Assembly (NCBI RefSeq): GCF_004349245.1
Contig: NZ_SMLC01000006.1
Coordinates: 1 to 64,000 of the forward strand
Source: Actinomadura sp. 6K520
Lineage (GTDB): Bacteria; Actinomycetota; Actinomycetes; Streptosporangiales; Streptosporangiaceae
DNA length: 64,000 nt
Direction: 5' to 3'
Shown: positions 9,474-19,617 of the stretch, in pieces
How positions within the stretch are numbered: position 1 is the first letter of the stretch
Layout of the letters: each line of letters starts with the position of its first letter
Made by a program: the position numbers and the translations under genes
The notes under the pieces: generated by a model
Told to the model about the DNA's origin: nothing
The model's database searches: none
Seen by the model: only the letters and a program-made list of their open reading frames with translations

Positions 9474-11809
9474 CCGAGCCCCAGCGACCTGATCTCGCGC
9501 TCGAGCACCTGCAGGGACTTGCGAGGGACGGTCCCGGGGAAGGCAGAGGACCACAACACCGTGATCTCCTCGTGCAGTTCCCGCAGGTCGCCGGGCGCGA
9601 TTTCGACGCGACCCATCAGTTTGCGCAGCACCTTGGTGGCCAGTAGATGGTCGGCAGCCTCCCCGGGACGCCCCCCGGCGGCGACCGCTACAGGGACGAA
9701 TCGCCTGGCCTGCCGCTCCAATCGGCTCCCCCAAGACACCCCGAAGTCGCCGCGCAGTCGCTCTCCAAGCCCGTCGTCAAGGAAGGCCAGCACCTTCTCG
9801 GCTTCACCGCCGTCGGTCGCCTCGGCCGCGTCGAAAGCGTTCATGAGCGTCCGGTACGAGACGGGGGCAAGGGGCTGGACCTCGCCCGGCTCGAAGCGCG
9901 GAGGTTTGGGCGGCAGTTCCAGGACGTGCGAGCGGTCATAGGTCTTGTCTGCGAACCTGACCGTGGTCTCGTCATTGTTGGCGGTTCCGATGAACCAGAC
10001 GTTCTCAGGCAGTTCCAAGGCACGGCCGTCGTGCAGCAGGCGCGGCGCCGGTGAAACCGGGGCGGTCATGAGGGGGAGGAACTGACGCTCGCCCGGACTG
10101 CTCTCCTTGCGTTCCATCGCCGACAGCAGGTCACTGAAGTACTGCTCCGGGTGCGACAAGTTCATCTCGTCGAGCACGACGACGAACGGCTTATCGCGAT
10201 ACAGCGGCAGTTGCGCCTTGTACAGGCTCTGGGTGAACTCCGATTCGTAGAACTTGCGCTCGAAGGCGTTGTAATAGCCCAGCAGGTCCTGTGGGCTACG
10301 CCATTCGGCGGCGACGGCGACGGTCTCCCGCCCGGCCCCGATGATCTGCGCGAACGCCTCGGGCAGGCGGGTCTTGCCGATTCCGCTGATGCCCTGCAGC
10401 AGGTGCAGCCGGCTGGCGGCCAGCCCGGCGACGAAGCAGCGCAGATCAGCCTCGGAGTAGTAAAGCCCCAGGTCGATGACCATCCGGCCGCGAATCCGGG
10501 CAATCAGATCACGCAACCGGATCGGCTGGCTGCCCAGGACGGGAGCGACCTGATAGCCCTCGTCCGCGTCCATGGCCGAGCAAGCCGGGAAGGGCGAGCT
10601 GTCCTTGAGCACATCCTGCATCTGCTTGAGCCGTGCCGACTGCTGGTCGATCTCGGTGGTCAGCACCTCATTCTGCCGCTGCAGCGCCTGGTTGATCATG
10701 CGCGCGTTCTCGCGCTCGGTAGCGGAGATCATCGTCGCGGTGGCGTGCCGGCGCAGTTCGGCGTTCTGCTGGAGCAGCTCATCGCGCTCGATCAACAGGT
10801 CGTGATGGCGGGCTTCCAGATCGGCGACCCGTTCCCGGTCCCGTAGAGGGTTGGCGGCCAGCGACGTGCGCAGTTCGCGGTTGTCCTCTTGGAGCCGCTG
10901 CAGTTTCGCGGCCGCCTCCTGCAATCCCATTCCGTTCAGTTCCGCCTCGGCCGCTTCGTACCGCGCCAGCTCACCGGCCCGCCGCTCGGCAAGATTCCGC
11001 ATGGCCTCCAGCTGTTGCCGGTGACCTGCGGCGTCCTGGCGGGCCAGCTCCAGTTCGGTCTGCAATCCGGCGATCCGCTCCCGGATCCGGTCGTCGACCT
11101 CCTGGTCGAGATGTTCCTCACGGGCGGCCAACCGGCGGTCCAGACGCTTCTGCTCCAGGTCCCTGCGGTTGAGTGCGGCCTCGCGTTCATCAAGTTCGGC
11201 GCTGGACGTCAGAAATTCCCGCTCGCGCTGCGAGTGCCGGTCCGCGTACTCTTTCTCCAGCTCGCGCTGCCTTTGCTCGAACTCGGCCCTGCGGTCGTCC
11301 AGTTCCTGCTGGAGCAGGTCGAGCTGTTCCCGCCGGTATCCGGCGAAGCCTCGTCTGGCCTCCTGTTGCAGGTCCGCCAATCGCTCCCGCTCTTCAGCCA
11401 GCCGACTCTCGTCGGCGTCCAGCGCCTCCTCTCGGCGCTGTAGGTCCTGTTTCTTGCGTTGGTGCTCAGAGCGGTTCTCGGCGAGCTCGGCGACATCGTC
11501 GTCCAGTTTGGCCTGCTTCTTGTCCAGTGCGGCCTGCCGGGCATCCGCCCGCTTCCGGACGGTCTCGACCTGCGCGATGGCGCGCCGCAACCGGTCGACG
11601 GTAAGCGGTCCCGTCACATCCTCTTCCTTGACCGGTTCCACGGCCGTCTCCCCATCAGGTCCGGTTTCCGACGCCGGTTCGGACTCAGCGGCCTCAAGCT
11701 GTTCGGCCTTCTTGAGCAGCTCTGCCTCGCTCGTTGCCGCCCTGGCCTGCTTGCTGGAGCCCGCGCCGCCGCGTTGGTTGCCACCTGTCCTGTTGTTCCT
11801 CTTTGCCAT
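9470..11809 (-). CDS. McrB-like AAA+ ATPase with long N-terminal coiled coil
   Basis: A 779-residue protein. Residues 75-400 are a long charged coiled coil (heptads rich in E, R, L, Q). The C-terminal AAA+ domain has Walker A GISGIGKTR (about 473-481), the phrase DLLGYYNAFERKF typical of McrB-like ATPases, Walker B VVVLDEMNLSHPEQYFSDLL (about 543-562) and sensor-1 TANND (about 609). McrB rings use GTP or ATP to drive a McrC-like partner; the DUF2357-like gene overlaps downstream and fits that role. Start at the ATG after AAGGACGTAGCGACCTCC; upstream in-frame codons give non-coding-like sequence. Confidence 0.8.
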   Translation of the reverse strand: MAKRNNRTGGNQRGGAGSSKQARAATSEAELLKKAEQLEAAESEPASETGPDGETAVEPVKEEDVTGPLTVDRLRRAIAQVETVRKRADARQAALDKKQAKLDDDVAELAENRSEHQRKKQDLQRREEALDADESRLAEERERLADLQQEARRGFAGYRREQLDLLQQELDDRRAEFEQRQRELEKEYADRHSQREREFLTSSAELDEREAALNRRDLEQKRLDRRLAAREEHLDQEVDDRIRERIAGLQTELELARQDAAGHRQQLEAMRNLAERRAGELARYEAAEAELNGMGLQEAAAKLQRLQEDNRELRTSLAANPLRDRERVADLEARHHDLLIERDELLQQNAELRRHATATMISATERENARMINQALQRQNEVLTTEIDQQSARLKQMQDVLKDSSPFPACSAMDADEGYQVAPVLGSQPIRLRDLIARIRGRMVIDLGLYYSEADLRCFVAGLAASRLHLLQGISGIGKTRLPEAFAQIIGAGRETVAVAAEWRSPQDLLGYYNAFERKFYESEFTQSLYKAQLPLYRDKPFVVVLDEMNLSHPEQYFSDLLSAMERKESSPGERQFLPLMTAPVSPAPRLLHDGRALELPENVWFIGTANNDETTVRFADKTYDRSHVLELPPKPPRFEPGEVQPLAPVSYRTLMNAFDAAEATDGGEAEKVLAFLDDGLGERLRGDFGVSWGSRLERQARRFVPVAVAAGGRPGEAADHLLATKVLRKLMGRVEIAPGDLRELHEEITVLWSSAFPGTVPRKSLQVLEREIRSLGLG

Positions 11810-11817
11810 GGAGGTCG

Positions 11818-13458
11818 CTACGTCCTTTCCGGGGGTGGTGGGGGCATGGAGACGAGGACTCGGGCGGCGTCCAGGGCCAGCAGCCGACACCATTCGGCGT
11901 CTTCTTCGACGGTGGCGTCCCGGGTGTTGTGCGAGCCCCGGTTGCGCAGCCTGCCGAGTTCGTCGAGCTCGATCAGTAGGCCAGAGCGGGCTCCGACCAG
12001 TGCGCGCAGCGGATGGTCCCGGTGGTGCGGGCTGTTCGGATCGACCGCCGCGATCAGCGCGTAGGGCAGAAGTTGCCGGATGGTGGCCTTGTCCAAGCTG
12101 ATCACTGCGCGGATGTCGTGGGTCCGGCGATAGGCCTCCGGATAGCCGAGCATCGCCGTCCGGGAGAAGCTCATGGCTCCGAGGTAGCCGCCGTCGTGTG
12201 GCTCGTCCAGACCGAGCGTCTTCGCGGCGCGCTTGAGCGCTGCCTTCACCGTTTCCCAGGCCGCCGTCTGGTTGCCCGCGTCCCAGCTCGGCCGTTCCGG
12301 TGGCGGATACTCGGCCACCAGCCGCCGCAGCAGGTACTCGTAGAGGCGATAGGCCTCGCGGGCGACCGATTCGATCCCCGACTCACCACCCCGTGCCGCC
12401 GCCTCTTCCAGCCCGAGGAGCAGCTTGAGCGTCCCGGGGCGGCGCCGCACTTCGTTTCCGAGCTGCTGCACCAGCCGTATCTCGGCCGCTCGGCCGACCG
12501 TCTCACGGACTGTCCGATAGTTCTCTCTGATGCGGGCGAAGGAGTCGTCGGTCGCCTGTGACACCGCGTCCGCCAGTCCTGGGTCCTCGCGGTTCCAGTC
12601 GGCCAGCAGTCGCCGCAGCATCGGGTTCGGGTCCAGCCCGAAGGGATCCCGCACCTGCGGTCCGTCGCCCGGCTCGCTCCCGCTCTCCAGCCATACCAGC
12701 AGGTACTCGGCCGCCGGGCGGCCGATGTCAAGCACTTGGCGCACCTCGGCGTCGTGCGGCAGCATCAGCTCGGTGGACAGAGCCTGAAGGTCCCTTTCGA
12801 CGGTGGACGCGCTGGGCGTGCGGCCGTCGCGCAAGTCGGTGAACCGTTCCGCCTTACGGGCGAGCTCCGCTTTGCGCTGCGCGCCGACGGCGTTGATGAT
12901 CTCTTGTGCGGAGGGCGGGCGCGGCAGCACCAGGTCCGTTCCATCTCCGACGATCCGCGCCGTTATCGGACGGGGTGCGCCCGCGGTGTTGAGCCTCAGC
13001 CGAGCCTGACCGTCTCCGACACCGCTGACCCGCTGGAACACCAGGTCCCTGGCGGCTCTCGGCCACAGCCGACCGGTCAGCGGGTCCTGCAGGACGTGGG
13101 TGACCACGTACTCCGGCTCCTCGCCGACCCGGCCGGTGATCAAGGTCTCCACCCCCCGGTCTGTCGGTGCTCCACGCTGGTCGACCCGGCCGTCGGCGTG
13201 CAGCTGCCGCAGCACGTGCTCGCACAACTCCGCGCTCTGATGGATCTTCGCCGCGATGTCCTCGGGCTGCCGCACTCCGGCCCGGCACAGTGCCAAGACG
13301 ACCTTTTCGATGATGTTGAGATGCCGGACCCGCAGCACAGGTGCGGTCACCCGGTACGCCAGCACCGGCCAGCACAGGAACACGAGCTCACCGGAGTCGG
13401 GCGGCCGGTGGAACTGCAAGACGCCGCGCCTGATCTCGAACGTGTGCCGCTCGCTCAC
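11818..13458 (-). CDS. Winged-helix/HEPN-type protein of the vWA-kinase operon
   Basis: A 546-residue protein not assigned to a named family. Residues about 45-100 (NIIEKVVLALCRAGVRQPEDIAAKI...) look like a winged helix. The C-terminal third is helical and holds RNRGSH at 505-510 (LDELGRLRNRGSHNTRD), the R-x4-H arrangement of HEPN RNases. The GTG start overlaps the stop of the helicase gene (GTGA), and the next gene starts only 8 bases downstream, so it is an integral member of the operon. A toxic RNase effector is the working guess; the motif alone does not prove it. Confidence 0.55.
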   Translation of the reverse strand: MSERHTFEIRRGVLQFHRPPDSGELVFLCWPVLAYRVTAPVLRVRHLNIIEKVVLALCRAGVRQPEDIAAKIHQSAELCEHVLRQLHADGRVDQRGAPTDRGVETLITGRVGEEPEYVVTHVLQDPLTGRLWPRAARDLVFQRVSGVGDGQARLRLNTAGAPRPITARIVGDGTDLVLPRPPSAQEIINAVGAQRKAELARKAERFTDLRDGRTPSASTVERDLQALSTELMLPHDAEVRQVLDIGRPAAEYLLVWLESGSEPGDGPQVRDPFGLDPNPMLRRLLADWNREDPGLADAVSQATDDSFARIRENYRTVRETVGRAAEIRLVQQLGNEVRRRPGTLKLLLGLEEAAARGGESGIESVAREAYRLYEYLLRRLVAEYPPPERPSWDAGNQTAAWETVKAALKRAAKTLGLDEPHDGGYLGAMSFSRTAMLGYPEAYRRTHDIRAVISLDKATIRQLLPYALIAAVDPNSPHHRDHPLRALVGARSGLLIELDELGRLRNRGSHNTRDATVEEDAEWCRLLALDAARVLVSMPPPPPERT

Positions 13459-16400
13459 CGGTCGGCCTCTCCGGTACCGCGGCGAGCCCGCGCCGATCTC
13501 CGGCCGGGACGGCGAGGCTCCGCAGGTGGCGGATCGAGCAGCACCCCATTCGTGGACGGCGGTGCACACAGGTTGTAGAACCTGGTCAGCGGCTCTACCG
13601 CGGGCGGCGCCAACCGCGAGGTGAACATGGCATCGTCGCCCACCACCACAAGGAGCCGCTTCTGGCGGCTCATCGCCACGCACAACCGGTTCGACAACAT
13701 GAGGTGTCCGTAGGCGCGCCGAGCCCACCGCTCGTAATCAGCATGTTCCGGGTGCTCCGGTGCCGCCGCAGCTGGATCGAGGCTGAGCGGTGGACTGCAC
13801 CGGACAACGGACAGCAGCGCCACGTCGAATTGTTTGCCCTGGAACGCGTCGACGCTGCCGACCTGAAGCCTGTCGCGTTCGACGCCGTCGGCGTCCCAGC
13901 GCAGTTCCTTCACCGGCCGGTAGCCCGAGCCGTCGCGTTCGGCCAGCCCTTCCTTGACCAGCTCCTCCCAGATCAACCGGACCTGCGCGCTGTAGAAGCT
14001 GATCACACCGAACGTCAGGTCGGGCCGGTCTACGACATGGCGGCTCAACTCCCGGGCGATGGCCTGTGCCTCAGCTGTCCGCGACTTGCTCTGCCCGCCG
14101 TGCTCGCTCCCGACGGCGCGCGGCACCCGCAGCCACGCCGCCGGCCGGCCCTCATAGTCCTCCAGCCCGTGTCTGAATTCAGTATCGGGACGTACCGACT
14201 CGAGGTCGCCTCCGTAGAAGCCGTCTGCAACGAAGGCGCCGAGCACCCGATGCATCCGGTACTGCTTTCGGAGCCGTACCGCCCTGCGCCTTCCCGGCGA
14301 GGCGTCGCCCCTGTGCAACAGGGTGAACATGCGCCCGAACAAGCTCTCCCGCAGCATGGCCAACTGGTCGCCCGCGTCGGACCGGAGCTCCTGCTCCACA
14401 TCGGGTTCCAGCATGTGCGGAAGCTGGTTCTGGTCCCCCACGAGGACCACCCTTCGGGCGGCCAGCGTGAGGGGGATCAGCAAGTCCAGCGGGTTGGCCC
14501 GAGCAGCCTCATCAACGATGACCGTGTCGAAGAGCCTCTCGCCGTCCTTGGCCTCCTGAACGGCCCGTGAATCCGCCTGCTGACATGTCGCGGCGAGCGA
14601 CGTGGTGTAGAGGCGGAGGGTGGCGAGCACAGCCTCCGGGTCGCCTTCGAGCTCCTCCAGGTACTCCGCCAGCGCAGTGTGCGCCCCTTCGGCCGTCTCC
14701 CTACGCCGCGCGTCCAGTTCGTCCACGATCTCGTTGAGCAGGTCAGCCACGTCCTCCCGGGTCACCGGCCGAAACAGCCGGTCCGCCCGGTCGGTGAGCC
14801 GGTCCAGCAGCGCGTCGCGCACCTGCGCCAGCTCGTCCAGGAAGGGCGGTGGCTCGTCGCGGTCCCAGTCGGCGGCGCGTTCCAGCACTTCCCTGTGCCC
14901 GTTGTCGGCGACGGGCATCCGGTTCAGGTACTCCAGGGCGGACGCCGCCATCATCGGACCGTCGTCCCCGAAGGAAACCGGTGCGCAGCGGATGCCGCGA
15001 ACCGCGCGCAGCGCACTGTCCCGCCGCGGGTCCGCCTGAAGGTTGGCGACCCGCGTCACGGAACGCAATTCGGTCGCGATCCGCTCCAGCCGGCCGAGCA
15101 GCAGGTCGGGCACCAACCCCGCCACCCGCTCGGCGATCTCGTCAAGCCGCTCCACCAGTTCCTCGGCGGGCCAGGGTGCCTGGCAGTACTCGGCGGTCTG
15201 CCGTGCCACCTCGCGCATCGCCATGGTGCGGCGGCCGTCCGGGGTACTGTCCATTTCTTCCCGAAGGGCACGCACGGTCGCCAAGCGCCAGCTCTCGATG
15301 TGCGCCATGGAGCCCCGGTTCTGCGAGTCGATCTTCACCGAGGGCAGGTCCCACACCATGGACCGCTCGACCAGATTGTCCACCGCGGCGTGCTGGTAGC
15401 TGGTGAGCAGCATGCTTCGGCTGACCACGGCGTGTCCGCGTCCCACCTCGGCGAGCCGCACCTGCAGAGCGGCGATCAGCTGGGTCTTGCCGGTTCCGGG
15501 AGGCCCCTGGATCACAGCGATGTCGGGGGTGTTGAGCGCAGCGGCCAGCGCTAGCTGTTGCTCGGCGTTAGGGCCATCGTCGCCGAAGCATGCCACCGCA
15601 GCGGGCGACAGTGCCGGCACGCTCGGTTCCTCCTTACCCCGCTCGGGGACCCCTTGGAGGAGCGGGAGCAACTGCGGCAGGGGGATGTGTCCCTTGAGAA
15701 GGCGCCGCAGCGCCCGCTGACGGCGCTCGAGCCGTCGGCGGTCGCCCCGCACGGCAGCGTGAAGGAATCCCTGGGGCGGCGGCATAGCCGGTCCCTCGTC
15801 GTCACCGCGGCGGATCATCCGCATATGCACGACACGATTCTCGACGTCGGCGTGAACAACCTCGCCGACCTCGTTCCCGATGGCCAGATCCAGTTCCAGC
15901 AGTCCGGCCACTGGGTCGGCCGTGGCCGCCCCACCGAGGACCTCGGGGAGTTGCACAGTGCACTCCAGATCCGCCGCGTTACCGCTGTCGAGTTCCTCCC
16001 GCAGTCTTGTCAGCAGCCCGTCCCGGCCGCGGGCGATTTCGAAGCGGACGACGTCTTCGCTCTCATCGATGTAGGACCACCGCGCGTACTCCACGAAGTC
16101 CATGTCACGCATCCGGCGCAGCGCGTACCGGTTCTCCATCTCGTGGTAACGGCGCCAAACGCCCATGAACGTCTGCTCGCCCTCCCCGCTGCCGAGCCGC
16201 GTCAGTTCATCACGCATCCGGCGCTTGAGCCCGGCCTTGACCGTCGCATCGAAGATCTCGATGCGGACGTGGATCAGCACGACCCGTTCGTGGTCGCGGG
16301 CGGACCGGCTCTCCCGGTGCACCTGCCGCAGCCGCCATTCGCCGTCCTCTTGGCGGAGCGTGGCGACGACGCCGCCGCCGACGAGTCGGCACGTTGCCGG

Positions 16401-16988
16401 CGCAGCCATCTCCTGCCCAGGCGCCACAAGCGCGACAAGCCGACGCGACAAGAGGCCACCGTGGCCCTGACTACCGGGCATGTTGAGTGGACTTGGGCGC
16501 CCGGGAGCGTCACGGAACAGGAACTGCCGCTCCAACCAACCGAGTTCCTGGCGTCTCCCGCGGACCTGCTCGGGACCAGCGATGCTCCGTGCGGAGAGCA
16601 GCGCCGCCTCGTCCGCGCCGACCCGCAGTTCTCCCCAGTCGAAGCGGCCCGCCAGTTCGTGGATCCGTAGGCGTAGCCAGTCGCGGCCTTGGCTGTCCCG
16701 ATCGAGATCATCGATGAAGGCGATGATGTGGCTGTTCTCGGTCACGACGGTGCGAAGCGTTTCGTCGTCGTGTTCGGCGTGCCCCTGCGGCGCGTGGGTG
16801 CGGGTGTCGCCGTCCGGTGCGACGTAGGTGGCCATCAGCGCGGGCCCGAGTCGTTCGAGAAGGACTTCCCGGCCGCTCAGCCCGGCTGTGCGCATACCTC
16901 GGGGCACGTCCACCCATGCGAAGGCAGCTGTACCAGGCAGTGCGTCCACCAGTGGGGTGCTCACAGCCTGAGCGTTAGGGGCCATCAC
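13455..16988 (-). CDS. Superfamily 1 (AAA_11/AAA_12, UPF1/Dna2-like) helicase
   Basis: About 1177 residues. Q motif NAEQQLALAAAL, Walker A GPPGTGKTQ near residues 494-503, motif II VIVDEAARANPL, motif III VLVGDQNQLP and motif V/VI region GSVDAFQGKQFDVALLSVVR define an SF1B helicase of the UPF1/Dna2 type. The first 450 residues are a large unassigned domain. It starts at GTG 16988 or ATG 16985, overlapping the kinase stop. Such helicases recur in anti-phage loci as nucleic-acid translocases. Confidence 0.88.
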   Translation of the reverse strand: MMAPNAQAVSTPLVDALPGTAAFAWVDVPRGMRTAGLSGREVLLERLGPALMATYVAPDGDTRTHAPQGHAEHDDETLRTVVTENSHIIAFIDDLDRDSQGRDWLRLRIHELAGRFDWGELRVGADEAALLSARSIAGPEQVRGRRQELGWLERQFLFRDAPGRPSPLNMPGSQGHGGLLSRRLVALVAPGQEMAAPATCRLVGGGVVATLRQEDGEWRLRQVHRESRSARDHERVVLIHVRIEIFDATVKAGLKRRMRDELTRLGSGEGEQTFMGVWRRYHEMENRYALRRMRDMDFVEYARWSYIDESEDVVRFEIARGRDGLLTRLREELDSGNAADLECTVQLPEVLGGAATADPVAGLLELDLAIGNEVGEVVHADVENRVVHMRMIRRGDDEGPAMPPPQGFLHAAVRGDRRRLERRQRALRRLLKGHIPLPQLLPLLQGVPERGKEEPSVPALSPAAVACFGDDGPNAEQQLALAAALNTPDIAVIQGPPGTGKTQLIAALQVRLAEVGRGHAVVSRSMLLTSYQHAAVDNLVERSMVWDLPSVKIDSQNRGSMAHIESWRLATVRALREEMDSTPDGRRTMAMREVARQTAEYCQAPWPAEELVERLDEIAERVAGLVPDLLLGRLERIATELRSVTRVANLQADPRRDSALRAVRGIRCAPVSFGDDGPMMAASALEYLNRMPVADNGHREVLERAADWDRDEPPPFLDELAQVRDALLDRLTDRADRLFRPVTREDVADLLNEIVDELDARRRETAEGAHTALAEYLEELEGDPEAVLATLRLYTTSLAATCQQADSRAVQEAKDGERLFDTVIVDEAARANPLDLLIPLTLAARRVVLVGDQNQLPHMLEPDVEQELRSDAGDQLAMLRESLFGRMFTLLHRGDASPGRRRAVRLRKQYRMHRVLGAFVADGFYGGDLESVRPDTEFRHGLEDYEGRPAAWLRVPRAVGSEHGGQSKSRTAEAQAIARELSRHVVDRPDLTFGVISFYSAQVRLIWEELVKEGLAERDGSGYRPVKELRWDADGVERDRLQVGSVDAFQGKQFDVALLSVVRCSPPLSLDPAAAAPEHPEHADYERWARRAYGHLMLSNRLCVAMSRQKRLLVVVGDDAMFTSRLAPPAVEPLTRFYNLCAPPSTNGVLLDPPPAEPRRPGRRSARARRGTGEADR

Positions 16989-18418
16989 GCCCCCTGCCGG
17001 GGGAGGAGTATTCGAATGAAGCGATGGATCTCGTTCCGGCCGCCGAAATGGATCGTCCAGCGCCCGGATTCGGCCAGGTCGAGCGGCCAGGTCTCACCCA
17101 CGGCCAACTGGGAACTACGCCGCGCCGATCGGTTGACCACATAGACCTCATGCCTTCCCACCCGCCGAACCATGAGTTTTGGTCCGCCGTCCCAAGACAG
17201 CTCCACCAGCGGCTCGCCGGGATCGACCGGTACTTCCGACGGCCCCCGGTCGAGGCGCAGCAGCCCGGTGCGTGCCGCCACTACCTGCGGTTGGTGGGCG
17301 GCGAGGATCAGCGACCGAAGCCGGTCCGTCTCAGCGTCACCTGCCGTTCCCGGCACCGCTCCGGCGGGCACCAAGCCATGGACGTCGCAGCGCACTACCG
17401 GCGGGCGCGCCGATGCCCGACACCAGGGACACTGGGAAAGGCTGGCGTGGTACGTGCCAGCGCATGCGGGACAAGCGAGCATCAAGAGTGCAGCCTGGTC
17501 GAGCTTGTCGTGCCATTCCCGCATGGAAGGCCGTCGCTCGGGATACCGCAACCCTTCTTCAAAAGTCAGCGAAGCCAACCGCTGTAGCCCTTTGGTGAGT
17601 ACCATCTCCCGCTGGAGTCCCTGATTGCTCTCGTTACGACGGTCAGACGGATGGTCGATCCACGGCCACTCACCTCGGAACGCAGGCGCCTCTAGCTCTG
17701 GCCTCTGGTCGACCACGTCGCCGCGGAAGGGATGCACCAATGCCAGAATCTCGAAGGCCAGCACGGCGAATGCGAACACGTCGGTGAGAGTGTCCTGACC
17801 AGAGGTCCCTGTGATGAGCTCGGGTGCAGCGTAGCCCGGGGTGACGTGCGCCGCCTTGAACGGCCGTGCGTGCACCGACACATTGTCGGGGTCGATGAGG
17901 TGCACCTGGTCGTGCTCGCTGCGCGCCGACACCAGAATGTTGCCAGGGGATACGTCACCATAGGAGAGTCCCCGCGAATGGAGCCGGTCGAGCGCCTCGG
18001 CCCCTAGGGCGAGCAACCTTAGCCGCCGACGCAGTCCGCCGGTGCTCTGGAACCACTCGGCCACTCCCTGAGGAGGGACGGTGGCCAACGAACCGATGGC
18101 GGTCATGCCCGCCAACAACTCCATGGTGTAGCCGACCTCGTCCCCGACCAGCAATGACAAGGGGCGCGCAATCGGGATACTGGCCAGGTCGAAGCGCCGT
18201 ACGGCCGCCAACCTGCCCCGCAGTTCCTCGGCGCCAATCTGGGCTTCCGGCTTGAGAATCTTTACGGCAGCTCGCTCGCCGGTCAGCGACCAGACGGTTC
18301 CCTGTCCACCTCCGCCGATCTCAGCGTGCAGTTGCAGGGCCTCCCCTCGGTCGTCATGGACCATGTCGCCCGGACGGTAGGTCCGGCGCCTCCGCCGGCT
18401 GGACACAGGTGCGGTCAC
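16985..18418 (-). CDS. Protein kinase with C-terminal zinc ribbon (TerY-P kinase-like)
   Basis: A 477-residue kinase. G-loop GGGGQGTVW, lysine AAVKIL, catalytic loop LSYGDVSPGNILV (HRD replaced by YGD, as in some bacterial kinases) and LIDPDNV in place of DFG; catalytic Asp and Asn remain, so activity is plausible. After the kinase, CPACAGTYHASLSQCPWC is a zinc ribbon, followed by a beta-rich tail (FHA-like or immunoglobulin-like, not assigned). Kinase plus zinc ribbon next to a vWA gene recalls the TerY-P triad, but the PP2C phosphatase of that triad is absent. Start is GTG 18418. Confidence 0.75.
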   Translation of the reverse strand: MTAPVSSRRRRRTYRPGDMVHDDRGEALQLHAEIGGGGQGTVWSLTGERAAVKILKPEAQIGAEELRGRLAAVRRFDLASIPIARPLSLLVGDEVGYTMELLAGMTAIGSLATVPPQGVAEWFQSTGGLRRRLRLLALGAEALDRLHSRGLSYGDVSPGNILVSARSEHDQVHLIDPDNVSVHARPFKAAHVTPGYAAPELITGTSGQDTLTDVFAFAVLAFEILALVHPFRGDVVDQRPELEAPAFRGEWPWIDHPSDRRNESNQGLQREMVLTKGLQRLASLTFEEGLRYPERRPSMREWHDKLDQAALLMLACPACAGTYHASLSQCPWCRASARPPVVRCDVHGLVPAGAVPGTAGDAETDRLRSLILAAHQPQVVAARTGLLRLDRGPSEVPVDPGEPLVELSWDGGPKLMVRRVGRHEVYVVNRSARRSSQLAVGETWPLDLAESGRWTIHFGGRNEIHRFIRILLPRQGA

Positions 18419-18469
18419 GTCATCGTTCCCATCGGCTGCGGGGCACCCTCCGTTGATGTGTTGAGATGG

Positions 18470-19162
18470 TCAGTCGCTCAGATCTGCCAGTTCGCTGGGG
18501 TCGAACACAGAGGCGTCGTCGGGGCGGGCGCTGTTGACCCGGACGCTCATGCTCTGGGTGAGGTACTTGAAGATCTCTGGGATCCGGTCGGCCTCCTCTG
18601 CTCGGATCACCGGATACAGCGGATCGGCCACGAACGACTCCAGCACCCGATAGGCAGCCGAGCCGGTTTCGGGGCCGATCGCCACCGCAAGCCGGAGCGA
18701 CCTGGCACCGCGCTCGGAACTCAGGAGGCGGTCCAGTTGCGGCCGCCACTCCGACGTTGGCCTACCGTCCGAGATCAGTACCAGCGTGACGTCGTACGCA
18801 CGCGCCGGGATCATCTCCTCGTCATCGAGGATCTGCCGGGCCATCTCGAAGGCGTCGCCCATCGGCGTGCCGTCCGGGCCACCAATGGCCTCCATATCCG
18901 CCCACGTCGCCGAGGCGGCGGGCACGAGGCGCTGATGTAGCACGACGCCCCGACCGCCGAAGGTGATCACGCCGATGTTGATCTCCCCCCGGGGGGAACG
19001 CTCATGGGCCAGCGCTCGGACCATGCTCGCAATCGCCAGGTTGAGCGATTGGATCTTCCCGTGCTCGGTCATGCTTCCGCTGACGTCCGCCAGCACAATC
19101 ACCGGTAGCGGCCGGGGCCGCTGGACGGCTGCGAACGGCGTCTCACTGTGCTCAGATGTCAT
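18470..19162 (-). CDS. vWA-domain protein (TerY-like), first gene of operon
   Basis: About 230 residues, a single von Willebrand A domain. The MIDAS metal site is DVSGSM near residue 25, with later elements TPMGDAF and LISDGRPTS as in TerY. Such proteins act as metal-dependent adaptors. I chose the ATG at 19162, which follows AGGGAGA; an upstream ATG at 19234 adds atypical residues. The kinase follows after about 50 bases and five more genes are chained by overlaps or near-overlaps. Confidence 0.82.
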   Translation of the reverse strand: MTSEHSETPFAAVQRPRPLPVIVLADVSGSMTEHGKIQSLNLAIASMVRALAHERSPRGEINIGVITFGGRGVVLHQRLVPAASATWADMEAIGGPDGTPMGDAFEMARQILDDEEMIPARAYDVTLVLISDGRPTSEWRPQLDRLLSSERGARSLRLAVAIGPETGSAAYRVLESFVADPLYPVIRAEEADRIPEIFKYLTQSMSVRVNSARPDDASVFDPSELADLSD

Positions 19163-19362
19163 CGATCTCGCATCTCCCTGCGTCCCGCGGGGCGCGGAAC
19201 ATTGCAGGATTTCTTCTGTCGACCACCAAGTCAAGGCATGAAATCACGTTACTTGTCGGTACATCCTGGTTCCGTACGAACCCAGGAAGCTCGGTCGACC
19301 GTCACCACAGATCTCGGACGAGTCCAGCGGCGCAGCGGCACATAGGCAGCACCCGGCTCATA

Positions 19363-19511
19363 CATGCCGCCGAGCCGACACTCTCGCGCGCCGCCTGCGG
19401 TAGCCCAGATTTCGATTGGCGAAATAGCCTCGCTAACATTACGGCGAGTACTCAGTTGGCCAGTGGTTGTCCCTTGAGGTCATCGGCGATTGGTGAGCAC
19501 AGGGTGCGCAC
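19363..19511. repeat. Diverged element-end repeat (partner 61897-62040)
   Basis: CATGCCGCCGA..CCG..ACTCTC followed by CCGCCTGCGGT appears here and at 61897, and the second block GGTGAGCACA.GGTGCGCAC appears 120 bases later here and 117 bases later there. The second block also recurs at 60046. The similarity looks like the outer end of related integrated elements. No gene is convincing between 19163 and 19617. Confidence 0.5.
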
Positions 19512-19617
19512 GAACTGCAATGGATCACGAGGGATGAGGCAGTACAATACAGCCGCTGACCTGCGAAAATGTGGACTTACGAGCACCGCGAATTACCCCA
19601 TAACACGCCAAAAATGG

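Noticed and set aside
16985..19162. Complete TerY-P triad
   Set aside because: vWA and kinase are there, but no PP2C phosphatase gene lies in or next to the operon.
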